DNA of 64,000 nt from positions 310,001 through 374,000 of the forward strand of contig NZ_CP091976.1 in the NCBI RefSeq assembly GCF_029016285.1. Reading direction: 5' to 3'. Both the position numbers and the translations under genes were made by a program. A model generated the notes under the pieces. The model made no database searches and was not told the DNA's origin. It saw nothing but the letters and a program-made list of their open reading frames with translations. This stretch comes from Vibrio sp. DW001. Lineage in GTDB: Bacteria > Pseudomonadota > Gammaproteobacteria > Enterobacterales > Vibrionaceae. Positions within the stretch are counted from its first letter, which is position 1. Each line of letters starts with the position of its first letter. Of this stretch, positions 6,795-15,160 are shown in pieces.

Positions 6795-9071
6795 ATGACA
6801 AAACAAAAATTGTCCATCATCGCTCTTATTATAGTGTGCTTAACTTCGTTCACTATATTATTGAGTTTGGGCAGCCAGATTTATCGTGAAGCACCCCCTA
6901 TCCCTACTTCAGTAATAAGCCGTACCGGGGAAGTAATTTTCACCAAAACAGACATTCAGGAAGGTCAACTAGTTTGGCGTACTATGGGTGGACATCAACT
7001 CGGTTCCATTTGGGGACACGGTTCTTACATTGCACCAGATTGGACAGCAGATTGGCTACACCGTGAATCTGAAGAGTGGTTAGATCTCACCGCTCAAGCT
7101 CAGTTTTCTAAACCTTTTGCACAATTAGACAATTTCCAGAAAGCCGAACTTGAAAGTAGATTGCGCGATGATATACGCCCTAACAGCTACAACGCTGAGA
7201 CAGACGTCATTACCATCTCACAAACTCGAGGTGAAGCAGTTAAGGCACTGCAAACCTATTACTCTAATGTATTTGGCGATAACCCCGAGTTTCAACACGT
7301 TCGTGAAGACTACGCGATGAAGGAAGCGACGATCGCTTCTGCTGAAAATCGAGACAAACTTTCTGCGTTCTTTTTCTGGGGCGCTTGGGCTGCGGTAACA
7401 GAGCGACCAGATGAGAGTTATACCTACACAAATAACTGGCCTTTTGACCCTGTTATTGGTAACACACCAACATCAGACAACATCGTTTGGTCGGTGTTGA
7501 GTTTTGTTGTCCTTATCGCGGGAGTTGGCGCTCTAGCTTGGTATCACGCCACCTTAAAAGCGCATCCACTACCTAAATTGCCTGCAACCGATCCGCTGTT
7601 CGGTGTAAAACCAACCAGATCTCAAAAAGCGCTGGCTAAATATTTCGTCACCGCCGTTGGCCTGTTTTTGCTTCAGATTTTATTGGGTAGTATTACCGCC
7701 CACTATGCGGTTGAAGGACAAGACTTCTACGGATTCCCTCTTTCAGAGATTCTGCCTTACTCCGTTACTCGTACATGGCACACCCAATTAGCCGTATTCT
7801 GGATAGCAACAGCGTGGTTAGGTACGGGTCTTTACATTGCACCCGCACTTTCAGGCTACGAACCAAAATACCAACGACTCGGTGTCAACGTACTTTGGGT
7901 GGCACTTCTCATTGTAGTCCTCGGTTCTATGGCCGGCGAATGGATGGCGGTTCAACAATACTTTGATCTCGATTTAAGCTATTGGATAGGGCATCAGGGT
8001 CAAGAGTACATCGATCTTGGACGTATCTGGCAGATCCTATTGCTTGTTGGCTTACTGATTTGGTTAGGATTGGTTACCGCAGCGATTCGTCCTGCATTAT
8101 TCAAAGATGGCGAGATGAAACCTGTCATCTGGGTGTTATACGCTTCATGTGTCGCGATTGGATTGTTCTACGGTGCTGGCCTATTCCAAGGTAAGCACAC
8201 AAACTTAGCCATTGCTGAATACTGGCGCTGGTGGGTTGTACATCTATGGGTAGAAGGTTTCTTTGAGACTTTCGCTACGTCAGTTATCGCGCTTGTATTT
8301 GTTCGCTTAGGCCTTATTCGTGCACAGTCGGCTAACAGCGCTGTATTATTCGCGACAGTGGTATTCTTAACGGGTGGTTTGATTGGTACGCTACATCACT
8401 TGTACTTTACCGGAACGCCGACATCCGTCATTGCTTGGGGCTCCGTATTCTCTGCATTAGAAGTGGTTCCACTCGCGCTCATTGGTTTCGAAGCAGTAGA
8501 AACCTATCGATTTAGAAAGTCGACACCTTGGATGGCTCGATACAAATGGGCAATCATGTTCTTTGTTGCGACTGCATTTTGGAATCTAGTCGGTGCTGGC
8601 ATACTTGGGTTCTTAATCAACCCACCTATCGCGCTCTACTTTATACAAGGTTTGAACACCACAGCAACACACGCACATGGTGCCTTTATGGGAGTGTACG
8701 GAATGTTGGGTATTGGTTTGATGTTGACTTGCGTACGCGGGCTAACAGGCGATACCAAAGCGTGGGATGACAAATGGCTTAAATGGTCTTTCTGGACACT
8801 TAACTTTGGCCTTGCCGGAATGGTCTTTATGTCATTGTTCCCAGTCGGGATCGTACAGTTCTTCGCTGTCATCGAACATGGATATTGGTACGCACGTTCT
8901 CCGGCCGTGATTCATAGCGAACTGGTCGAAATGCTTGTTTGGTTACGTATGCCAGGCGATATTCTGTTCGGTATCGGAGGAATATTCATCGGTATCTTCA
9001 TGACGAAACTTATATTCGCTGCGATCAGTAACCGTAAATCAAAGCTCATTACGCAAACCGCTTCAAATTAA
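6795..9071 (+). CDS. norB: Quinol-dependent nitric oxide reductase (qNor)
   Basis: The 758-residue integral membrane enzyme reduces 2 NO to N2O using quinol. The N-terminal extension with a single TM helix and a periplasmic domain (about 30-220, including TMGGHQLGSIWGHGSYIAPDWTADWLHRE) is the fused NorC-like part that marks the single-subunit qNor. The haem-copper oxidase core follows, with TRTWHTQLAVFWIATAWLG, HLWVEGFFE (Glu near the FeB site), LHHLYFTGTP (two metal-ligand His) and THAHGAFMGVYG. An AAGGA ribosome site lies 8 nt before the ATG. It is driven by the NorR/sigma-54 promoter and ended by a strong terminator. Confidence 0.95.
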   Translation: MTKQKLSIIALIIVCLTSFTILLSLGSQIYREAPPIPTSVISRTGEVIFTKTDIQEGQLVWRTMGGHQLGSIWGHGSYIAPDWTADWLHRESEEWLDLTAQAQFSKPFAQLDNFQKAELESRLRDDIRPNSYNAETDVITISQTRGEAVKALQTYYSNVFGDNPEFQHVREDYAMKEATIASAENRDKLSAFFFWGAWAAVTERPDESYTYTNNWPFDPVIGNTPTSDNIVWSVLSFVVLIAGVGALAWYHATLKAHPLPKLPATDPLFGVKPTRSQKALAKYFVTAVGLFLLQILLGSITAHYAVEGQDFYGFPLSEILPYSVTRTWHTQLAVFWIATAWLGTGLYIAPALSGYEPKYQRLGVNVLWVALLIVVLGSMAGEWMAVQQYFDLDLSYWIGHQGQEYIDLGRIWQILLLVGLLIWLGLVTAAIRPALFKDGEMKPVIWVLYASCVAIGLFYGAGLFQGKHTNLAIAEYWRWWVVHLWVEGFFETFATSVIALVFVRLGLIRAQSANSAVLFATVVFLTGGLIGTLHHLYFTGTPTSVIAWGSVFSALEVVPLALIGFEAVETYRFRKSTPWMARYKWAIMFFVATAFWNLVGAGILGFLINPPIALYFIQGLNTTATHAHGAFMGVYGMLGIGLMLTCVRGLTGDTKAWDDKWLKWSFWTLNFGLAGMVFMSLFPVGIVQFFAVIEHGYWYARSPAVIHSELVEMLVWLRMPGDILFGIGGIFIGIFMTKLIFAAISNRKSKLITQTASN

Positions 9072-9082
9072 CAACAGCATAT

Positions 9083-9110
9083 AAAAAGAGCGGATTATTC
9101 CGCTCTTTTT
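9083..9110 (+). terminator. Rho-independent terminator after norB
   Basis: An 11-bp perfect stem (9083-9093 with 9100-9110), six-base loop and T-tract lies directly after the norB stop. Confidence 0.9.
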
Positions 9111-9143
9111 ATTTTCTATCCATCCTAATCCTAGGTAAAAACC

Positions 9144-9542
9144 ATGTATCTAGAAGTGAAAACCGTTCACATTGTCACCGTCACCATCAGTATTTCATTA
9201 TTTGTCTTTCGGTTTCTTCGTTACTATGCAGCATCAGAAATAAAAACTCAGCCTCTATGGCTTAAACATCTACCGCACGTTATTGACACTCTACTGTTTT
9301 CTAGTGGTATCGCCCTTGTCTCTATCACTAAGTTCATCCCCTTCACCGCTTCAGCTCCGTGGCTCAGTTACAAACTTGCTATGGTCGTTCTCTATATTGC
9401 TTGCGGATTTGGAGCCATGAGTCAAAAAGCGAGCAGAAGACGTCGAATTCTATTCTTCATTGCATCAATTGGTTGCCTTTGCGTGGTGATTACATTGGCT
9501 TTAACAAAACAGATTGATACCCTTTTTGCAATCTTCCAATAA
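9144..9542 (+). CDS. SirB2 family membrane protein
   Basis: The 132-residue protein has four predicted membrane helices and matches the SirB2/YchQ pattern: VKTVHIVTVTISISLFVFRF, LPHVIDTLLFSSGIAL, ITKFIPF, PWLSYKLAMVVLYI. The function of SirB2 is unknown; homologues often sit with respiratory or stress genes. It lies 72 bp after norB beyond a terminator and has only a weak ribosome site, so co-expression with norB would depend on read-through. Confidence 0.8.
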   Translation: MYLEVKTVHIVTVTISISLFVFRFLRYYAASEIKTQPLWLKHLPHVIDTLLFSSGIALVSITKFIPFTASAPWLSYKLAMVVLYIACGFGAMSQKASRRRRILFFIASIGCLCVVITLALTKQIDTLFAIFQ

Positions 9543-9625
9543 AACTCCGTTTCAATAACAGTGCTTTTTTCGCTCGTAATAAGCTAAGCTTACCAAACGA
9601 ATAGCGTATTAAAGGACTAAAGCCG

Positions 9626-10297
9626 ATGTTGAATATGGACTTCAACCAAAGACTGGTCATTGAATCTGAGAAAATGGAATGGTTAGCAAGCCCGGCCAAC
9701 GGCGTATGGCGCAAACCATTTGAACGACAAGAACAAGAAGCGGGACACACCACCAGCATTGTAAAATATGACGCGGATTCTAAATTTAAATCCCATCCTC
9801 ATCCTGTAGGGGAAGAAATTTTTGTGTTAGGTGGTACCTTCTCAGATGAGAGCGGTGACTTTCCTGCTGGCACTTACTTAAGGAACCCACCGAATAGCGC
9901 TCACGCGCCATTTAGTAAAGGTGGCTGCATACTATTCGTCAAGCTTAATCAATTTGATGAAAACGACTCAAAACAGATCCGAATAAAAACCAAAGAGCAA
10001 AACTGGTTAGCAGGGTTAGGGGGTTTACAGGTTATGCCTCTGCACGAATTTAAGCATGAACATGTTGCGTTAGTTAAGTGGCCAAAAGGCGAGCATTTTC
10101 AACCCCATAATCATTTTGGTGGTGAAGAGATCTTGGTTTTATCCGGTACATTTAGTGACGAATATGGGCATTATCCAAAAGGGACATGGATTCGTAGCCC
10201 ACATATGAGCAGTCACTGCCCATATGTGGAAGAAGAAACCGTTATCTTAGTAAAAACAGGTCACCTACCCATCCCAGATTCATACTATTCCGCTTAA
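9626..10297 (+). CDS. ChrR-like protein with two tandem cupin domains
   Basis: The 223-residue protein contains two copies of an anti-sigma ChrR-type cupin. The first is SHPHPVGEEIFVLGGTF with a distal PPNSAHAPF. The second is QPHNHFGGEEILVLSGTF with SPHMSSHCPY. Each copy has the H-x-H, E and late H metal ligands of a Zn/Mn cupin. No anti-sigma N-terminal zinc domain and no ECF sigma factor are present. It is therefore more likely an acetylacetone-dioxygenase-like or quercetinase-like cupin than a true anti-sigma factor. Substrate unknown. Confidence 0.75.
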   Translation: MLNMDFNQRLVIESEKMEWLASPANGVWRKPFERQEQEAGHTTSIVKYDADSKFKSHPHPVGEEIFVLGGTFSDESGDFPAGTYLRNPPNSAHAPFSKGGCILFVKLNQFDENDSKQIRIKTKEQNWLAGLGGLQVMPLHEFKHEHVALVKWPKGEHFQPHNHFGGEEILVLSGTFSDEYGHYPKGTWIRSPHMSSHCPYVEEETVILVKTGHLPIPDSYYSA

Positions 10298-10341
10298 TAG
10301 CGCATGTAACCTAGTTAGTAAATGAAGCTATTGCACGGTTT

Positions 10342-10376
10342 AAAGAGGTGACTCTCTTCCAGAGCCTCCTCTTTTC
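10342..10376. terminator. Imperfect hairpin terminator between convergent genes
   Basis: An AAAGAGG-N3-CTCT arm pairs with AGAG-N3-CCTCTTT around a five-base loop, followed by TTCTC. It sits between the cupin gene and the convergent carboxymuconolactone-decarboxylase-type gene. Confidence 0.55.
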
Positions 10377-10392
10377 TCACCCCAAAGCAAGA

Positions 10393-10776
10393 TTAGAGGT
10401 ACTTGGCATTCTCTGCCAACACTTCTTTGAATGCGAACATACCGTTTAGAGCGGCCGGAAAACCTGCATAAACAGCCATCTGAATAATCACTTCCTTTAA
10501 TTCTTCTTCACTACAACCAACATTTAATGCCGCATGTAAATGAACCTTTAATTGAGGTTGGCAGTTTCCTAAGGCCGTTAATGCCGCAACAGTGGCGATT
10601 TCTCGTGATTTTAAGTCTAACCCTTCGCGCGCGTAAACATCACCAAACGGAAACTCAATGGTGAAACGTGCCAGATCTGGGGCGATATCTTGAAGGCTAT
10701 CAATCACTTTTTGTCCCGCTTCGCCGTCTATCTTGGCTAAATTTTCAAGACCGACGTCGTACCGTGTTTTGCTCAT
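10393..10776 (-). CDS. Carboxymuconolactone decarboxylase family protein
   Basis: The 127-residue single-domain protein shows the CMD/AhpD-like pattern [40 protein letters not shown] with the conserved His of the active helix. There is no CxxC pair, so it is not an AhpD peroxidase reductase; it resembles YurZ/gamma-CMD-like proteins of unknown substrate. It lies directly downstream of a merR gene, and its promoter carries a dyad in a 19-bp spacer, so it is almost certainly the target of that MerR protein. Other members of this pair type respond to electrophiles or redox stress, but that is inference. Confidence 0.8.
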   Translation of the reverse strand: MSKTRYDVGLENLAKIDGEAGQKVIDSLQDIAPDLARFTIEFPFGDVYAREGLDLKSREIATVAALTALGNCQPQLKVHLHAALNVGCSEEELKEVIIQMAVYAGFPAALNGMFAFKEVLAENAKYL

Positions 10777-10806
10777 ATCTTGCTCCTTGGAATGAATAAC
10801 AAACCT

Positions 10807-10837
10807 AGGTTACAGGTTAGAGCCGACTCTAAGTCAA
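10807..10837 (-). promoter_or_regulatory. MerR-type promoter with dyad operator for the CMD gene
   Basis: The minus strand has TTGACT (10832-10837), a 19-bp spacer and TAACCT (10807-10812). The spacer and -35 edge hold the inverted repeat TTAGAG-N4-CTCTAA (10817-10832). Spacer length and dyad position are those of MerR-activated promoters. The -35 overlaps the last codon of merR. Confidence 0.8.
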
Positions 10838-11184
10838 GCGTGATTTTTGTAGAATTCAATCTTATTATCGAGCGCGGAGAGGTGTCTCATTTGAGATTCT
10901 ATCTGCGCTTTAAGTGCCTCTCGGTGATTTTCCAACATCGTTTGCCGAGCGAACATGGTTTGGTCACCTTCATCTCTAAGCGCACCATATTGCAAAATCT
11001 GCTCTAGAGGCATCCCGGTTTCTTTCAAACGAATAATAAATTCAACCCATTTAATCTCTTTAGATGTGAATGTTCGGTGACCACTCCCATTGCGCCGCAC
11101 ATCTTTCAATAGACCTATTTTTTCATAATATCTCAGTGTGTATGGTGTTAAACCAGTCACCTCTGCAAAGGACTTGATGTTCAT
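10834..11184 (-). CDS. MerR-family transcriptional regulator
   Basis: The protein has 116 residues from ATG 11184, preceded by GGAG at 7-nt spacing; the frame extends to 11295 but the extra 37 residues are not MerR-like. The N-terminal winged HTH (MNIKSFAEVTGLTPYTLRYYEKIGLL) is followed by the long dimerisation helix. The C-terminal region is short and lacks cysteines, so metal sensing is unlikely; it resembles regulators of small aldehyde or redox detoxification genes. The CMD gene follows on the same strand. Confidence 0.85.
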   Translation of the reverse strand: MNIKSFAEVTGLTPYTLRYYEKIGLLKDVRRNGSGHRTFTSKEIKWVEFIIRLKETGMPLEQILQYGALRDEGDQTMFARQTMLENHREALKAQIESQMRHLSALDNKIEFYKNHA

Positions 11185-11326
11185 AGGCTTTCTCCAATCC
11201 CGAGTGTTTAGACAAATTTTAAGTGGCTTACATGATGCCTCATAATCATTCATATTCAAGAACTGAATATTTGGATTGAACGTCAGTCTATTCACTCGTT
11301 GACGTTCAATAAAGCCTAACGCCTTG

Positions 11327-11782
11327 TTATTCTTGGTTCTGCTTTTTTAGCTTCACGCTATTTTGTCTAAGCAGTTCCTTGATGGTCATTCCGATAATAA
11401 TCAAACTCACGCCGGCTGTCTTCATAAGTAAACTATCAGGATTATGGGACGATGTATCCAGAAGCAAACTAAAAAGCATCTGCCCACTAATAACGAGAAT
11501 TATCGCACTTGTAGAACCGAGTTTTGTTATCACCACACTATTTATAGCCACATATAATGCGCCAATGACGCCACCAGCATACATCAAGCTTTCAGATGCT
11601 GGGGCAAACTGAGGCGGGCTCAAAAGTATTAGCGCCATCAATGAAAGAAAACAAAAACCGCCAATATGATTGATGAAAGAAGCTTTAAATGCCCCTTGAT
11701 AAACACTTAGTTGCCCGTTCAATATTCTGCTCAAAGCGATACAGACACCATTTAAAAGGCCAATTAAAATATAGATAGTCAT
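11327..11782 (-). CDS. YdcZ/DUF606 family DMT transporter, second of a pair
   Basis: The 151-residue protein has about five TM helices with the DUF606 features (GLLNGVCIALSRILNGQLS, INHIGGFCFLSL). DUF606 proteins are half-size drug/metabolite transporters that often work as pairs of small subunits. The start codon overlaps the stop of the upstream partner (TGATG), showing translational coupling and a heteromeric transporter. The divergent LysR gene beyond the partner may control both. Substrate unknown. Confidence 0.8.
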   Translation of the reverse strand: MTIYILIGLLNGVCIALSRILNGQLSVYQGAFKASFINHIGGFCFLSLMALILLSPPQFAPASESLMYAGGVIGALYVAINSVVITKLGSTSAIILVISGQMLFSLLLDTSSHNPDSLLMKTAGVSLIIIGMTIKELLRQNSVKLKKQNQE

Positions 11783-12243
11783 CAGTAAACCCTTGCGTAT
11801 ATCAACAGAATGGATCCCAGTACAATCAGTACAATGGGAACAAAATCAACCATAGAAAATGTCTTTTTCTCCAGTTGTAACCAACCAAACCGTTCGCATA
11901 TCAACGAAAAGATCAACTGCCCTATCAATCCTAATGCTAACGTTCCCGATAAACCGATACTACTGTTAACAGTGATTGACGCGAGAATGACCGTAAACGC
12001 GCCAGGTATACCGCCAAGATAGAATGATCGCGGTGCCTTACGTTCATCCAGCTCAACAACATGCCGTTTTGGGCCTAGTATGGAAAGAAGAATCCAAGCG
12101 GTAATCGCCCCGATACCATGAGCGAACCATGAAGCGCTTAACCCTGTTGTACCCAACGCAAGCTGACTATTTAAATGAATCATGAGAGCAAGAAGGCAGC
12201 CACCGAAGACAGCCAATCCTGAATACCAATTTATTTTTTGCAT
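11782..12243 (-). CDS. YdcZ/DUF606 family DMT transporter, first of a pair
   Basis: The 153-residue, five-TM protein shares the DUF606 pattern with its neighbour (HLNSQLALGTTGLSASWFAHGIGAI, GTLALGLIGQLIFSL). It is the promoter-proximal gene of the pair and overlaps the next start by one base. The 92-bp gap to the divergent LysR gene at 12336 makes a LysR-regulated exporter pair the simplest reading. Confidence 0.8.
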   Translation of the reverse strand: MQKINWYSGLAVFGGCLLALMIHLNSQLALGTTGLSASWFAHGIGAITAWILLSILGPKRHVVELDERKAPRSFYLGGIPGAFTVILASITVNSSIGLSGTLALGLIGQLIFSLICERFGWLQLEKKTFSMVDFVPIVLIVLGSILLIYARVY

Positions 12244-12335
12244 AACGACTCCTTTGTCTTGAGCCGTACTTTAGTTTATATGTAATATCATGATAATCTT
12301 TAATACAGAAACTTATAGTAGAGTAATAGTTGACA

Positions 12336-13244
12336 ATGAAAGAAGACTTTTCGGCAATCCCTGTTTTTGTGGCGGTCATAGAGTGTGGCAGCTTCTCGGC
12401 TGCGGCTGAGAAGTTAGGCATGACCAAGTCGGCCGTCAGCAAGAGAATATCCGTTTTAGAAGACAACTTAAGGGTCAGACTATTCAATAGAACGACGAGA
12501 AAAATGACGCTAACCGAAGCAGGCGAACATTTCTCTGATTATGCAAGACACTCATTAGCGCTCGCACAAGAAGGATTTACCGCGTTATCTCATTATCAGG
12601 GCGCCCCTAGGGGAACACTCAAGATCAATGCACCAATGACGTTTTCACGCCGACATCTCGTGCCCTACATGAAAGAATTTCTTGACCGTTATCCCGACAT
12701 AAAAGTGATTCTTAGTATGGATGATAAAGTAATCAGTATGGTGGAAGGAGGTTTTGACGTCGGTATTCGAATCGGTGAGCTAAAAGACTCATCATTGATC
12801 GCCAGAAAACTGGCGAATTGTAAAAGTGTGGTGTGCGCTTCCCCAAAATATATCACTCAACACGGTATACCCAATACTCCAGAAGATCTCTCTAACCATA
12901 ACTGCCTATATTACAGTTTATTTCAAGCTGGGGTCGAATGGACATTTTTCCAAGATAAACAAAAAATAAAGATAGAACCTAAAGGCAATTTTGTCGTCAA
13001 TAATAGCGATGCGATAGCGGATGCTTTACTGCAAGGTCTCGGTATTTGTCAGATGCCCACCTTTCTCGTTTATGAGTATTTAGCGAATGGCCAACTCGTT
13101 ACATTATTGGACCATTATTCTTTACCAAACCATGCCATATTCGCCGTCTATCCAGAAAGGAAACATCTACCAGAGAAAGTGAATGTATTTATAAACTTTA
13201 TGAAAGAAAAGTTAGAGGAGAGCGCAGGCGGTTGGGAGACTTAA
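12336..13244 (+). CDS. LysR-family transcriptional regulator
   Basis: The protein has 302 residues from ATG 12336 (a TTG two codons upstream is less likely). The N-terminal LysR HTH (ECGSFSAAAEKLGMTKSAVSKRISVLEDNLRVRLFNRTTRKMTLTEAG cut into the usual helices) is followed by a periplasmic-binding-like effector domain. The GGFDVGIRIGELKDSSLIARKL and PKGNFVVNNSDAIADALLQGLGICQMP stretches place it in the CrgA/DmlR/YafC-type subgroup. It is divergent from the YdcZ pair and probably regulates it. Confidence 0.88.
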   Translation: MKEDFSAIPVFVAVIECGSFSAAAEKLGMTKSAVSKRISVLEDNLRVRLFNRTTRKMTLTEAGEHFSDYARHSLALAQEGFTALSHYQGAPRGTLKINAPMTFSRRHLVPYMKEFLDRYPDIKVILSMDDKVISMVEGGFDVGIRIGELKDSSLIARKLANCKSVVCASPKYITQHGIPNTPEDLSNHNCLYYSLFQAGVEWTFFQDKQKIKIEPKGNFVVNNSDAIADALLQGLGICQMPTFLVYEYLANGQLVTLLDHYSLPNHAIFAVYPERKHLPEKVNVFINFMKEKLEESAGGWET

Positions 13245-13310
13245 TTTGGCATCTAAGCGTTGGTATTACTGACTAGACACAAATCTAACTGCCTAAATAT
13301 CAAGGCAATT

Positions 13311-13346
13311 TCAAACCATGACAGCGCATACACCATCATGGTTTGA
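13311..13346. terminator. Hairpin between convergent LysR and qnr genes
   Basis: An 11-bp perfect stem (13311-13321 with 13336-13346) and a 14-nt loop. There is no strong T-run, so it may act as a processing or convergent-end structure rather than a classical terminator. Confidence 0.5.
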
Positions 13347-13379
13347 CCGTCGATAATGTCCGACAGTTTGCCGAACTCA

Positions 13380-14036
13380 TCAATTAGGTAGGACGATCAA
13401 CCCTAATTTCTCAAGCAGCTGTTCCTGTTGCCATTCGCAAATTTTCACACCCGTTAAATCAACCTTGCGTGGGTCCAAACCATCCAGTTCTGAATGGCTT
13501 AAATTACAACCTTCCATACGGAACTGCCCCCAGATATCTCCAGAAAACGAACCTCGACTTAAATCAGACTCTTTTAAAGACGCCCCTTGTAGGTTAGTAC
13601 TAATCCATCGATTTTCAAATAGGTCACACTTCTCAATACACTGACGTTCAAAATTGGCATAAGACAAATTACAACCGGTGATGTAAGCGGAGCAAAAAAA
13701 CATCTTGTAGCTAACCTGATTGACGAAACTCGCTCGAAAAAAATTCGCACCTTTTAAGTCACAGTCCCTTAATTCAATACCAAAACAGTTGGCACCGCTA
13801 AAGTTAGACATAGACAACTGACAATCCTTGAAGGAGGCATCACGCAAATCACAAAATCCAAAATCACAACCTTCAATGTCCCCTTGTCTAATAAAAGTAC
13901 AATCCACAAAATGCGCATCTCGTAGATTCGCGTGATTAAAATCGCACCGAATAAAAGTACACTTCTCAAATAGCGAATCACTCAGGTCTTGTTTAGTAAA
14001 ATCGGTGTCGTCATACAACTGGTTGGTCTTTTTCAT
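13380..14036 (-). CDS. qnr: Qnr-family pentapeptide repeat protein
   Basis: The 218 residues are exactly the Qnr length. The right-handed beta-helix of A(D/N)LXX repeats runs nearly end to end. Qnr-specific stretches are all present, including DLRDASFKDC, SMSNFSGANCFGIELRDCDLKGANF, FCSAYITGCNLSYANF, CIEKCDLFENRW, GLDPRKVDLTGVKIC and the C-terminal QEQLLEKLGLIV dimer helix. Qnr proteins bind DNA gyrase and topoisomerase IV and shield them from quinolones. Vibrionaceae carry intrinsic chromosomal alleles and are a known source of mobile qnr genes. No mobile context or LexA box is seen, so this looks intrinsic. The exact allele class cannot be fixed by eye. Confidence 0.9.
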   Translation of the reverse strand: MKKTNQLYDDTDFTKQDLSDSLFEKCTFIRCDFNHANLRDAHFVDCTFIRQGDIEGCDFGFCDLRDASFKDCQLSMSNFSGANCFGIELRDCDLKGANFFRASFVNQVSYKMFFCSAYITGCNLSYANFERQCIEKCDLFENRWISTNLQGASLKESDLSRGSFSGDIWGQFRMEGCNLSHSELDGLDPRKVDLTGVKICEWQQEQLLEKLGLIVLPN

Positions 14037-14335
14037 ATATTGCCCTTATCTTTTGTACCACAGAGATTATCATCGACGTAATAAAAACGATATAAAAACA
14101 ACTTCAGTAAAATCAGTATCTTAAAAGCACGAAATTCGCCAATTTAAGGGGCCATTTCGGCATTTAGAGCAGTTATAATTCGTTTAAGTCATGCCTGCTG
14201 TCAAAAAATAGTTTTATAGCACTCAGAATCAATCATGACCAATTCTACAAATGACGCAGAAAGCCGATTAGATTTGCAATACAATTGCCAAACCGAAGCG
14301 AACTGATAATACAAAAACATAGAGATTAGGAGCGC
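14037..14335. other. Intergenic stretch between qnr and the methyltransferase gene
   Basis: This holds divergent promoter regions. A 23-codon open frame starts at ATG 14235 and ends at 14306 (MTNSTNDAESRLDLQYNCQT...). It lacks a good ribosome site and I do not recognise the peptide. No LexA-type palindrome was found upstream of qnr. Confidence 0.4.
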
Positions 14336-14338
14336 ATG

Positions 14339-14959
14339 ATGAGTGATTACTTTGATTCAGTTGCACACACATGGGATAGCAACCCATTAAAGGTTGATCG
14401 TGCAAAGACAACCGCGAATAAAATAAAAGAGCTAAGCTTCAACTCGACAAACAGCATTGTAGATTTTGGTAGCGGAACAGGCTTACTTGGTGTTCAGTTA
14501 ATCGATACATTTAATCACATTGTGCTCGCGGACGCTTCACGACAAATGATTGAAATAGCGAAAGAAAAAGTCATTAGCGCGAATCTGAGCAATATCGATA
14601 CTCAACATATTGAACGACTTAGTCAACTTGAATCGAAGCATTCTGCTATAACCACTCTCATGACCTTGCATCATGTTGCCGATGTATCCCTGTTCTTTTC
14701 AGACGCATTTAGCACCTTAGAAGATAATGGTATGTTGATTATTGCGGATCTATATGCAGAAGATGGCTCATTTCATCAACATAACCCATCCTTTAGCGGC
14801 CACAATGGATTTGATGTACAAGCCCTTACAAATATCGCGGAAAATACAGGGTTTCAAATACTTAAAATCGAACAATATTACGAGGTGTGGCATGAAAACT
14901 ACGCAGGGGAAAACTGCCCTTACCCACTATTTTTCTTTGTTGCCAAAAAACATTCGTAA
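14339..14959 (+). CDS. Class I SAM-dependent methyltransferase
   Basis: The roughly 206-residue protein has the methyltransferase motif I IVDFGSGTGLLG, an acidic end of strand 2 (VLADASRQMI), and motif IV/post regions (ITTLMTLHHVAD, LIIADLY). It belongs to the small UbiE/Methyltransf_11-25 group. Two adjacent ATGs (14336 and 14339) are possible. The AGGAG ribosome site is 3 nt from the first and 6 nt from the second, favouring 14339. Substrate unknown. A palindromic repeat element follows the gene. Confidence 0.8.
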   Translation: MSDYFDSVAHTWDSNPLKVDRAKTTANKIKELSFNSTNSIVDFGSGTGLLGVQLIDTFNHIVLADASRQMIEIAKEKVISANLSNIDTQHIERLSQLESKHSAITTLMTLHHVADVSLFFSDAFSTLEDNGMLIIADLYAEDGSFHQHNPSFSGHNGFDVQALTNIAENTGFQILKIEQYYEVWHENYAGENCPYPLFFFVAKKHS

Positions 14960-14993
14960 AGGGGTAATACTTTTCACTTAAGGCTACCAGATC

Positions 14994-15057
14994 TCGTCAT
15001 CCCCATGAAAATGGGGACCTAAACTCACCAAGATTCCCGTTTTCACGGGAATGACGA
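14994..15057. repeat. Dispersed palindromic repeat, copy 1
   Basis: A 64-bp element is bounded by TCGTCAT and ATGACGA and contains two internal hairpins (CCCCAT-loop-ATGGGG and TTCCCG-loop-CGGGAA). A degenerate second copy with the same order lies at 24624-24686. Similar cgtcattcccgtgaaaacggg elements are common between genes in gammaproteobacteria. Confidence 0.75.
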
Positions 15058-15160
15058 AGTATTTAGCACTAACCGAACAACATTACGTTTGCACTGGAAC
15101 GACGGCGAGTTAGTAAATATTTTGTCTTAACTCGTCGGCATTAATCGTAGCGAGGATCAT

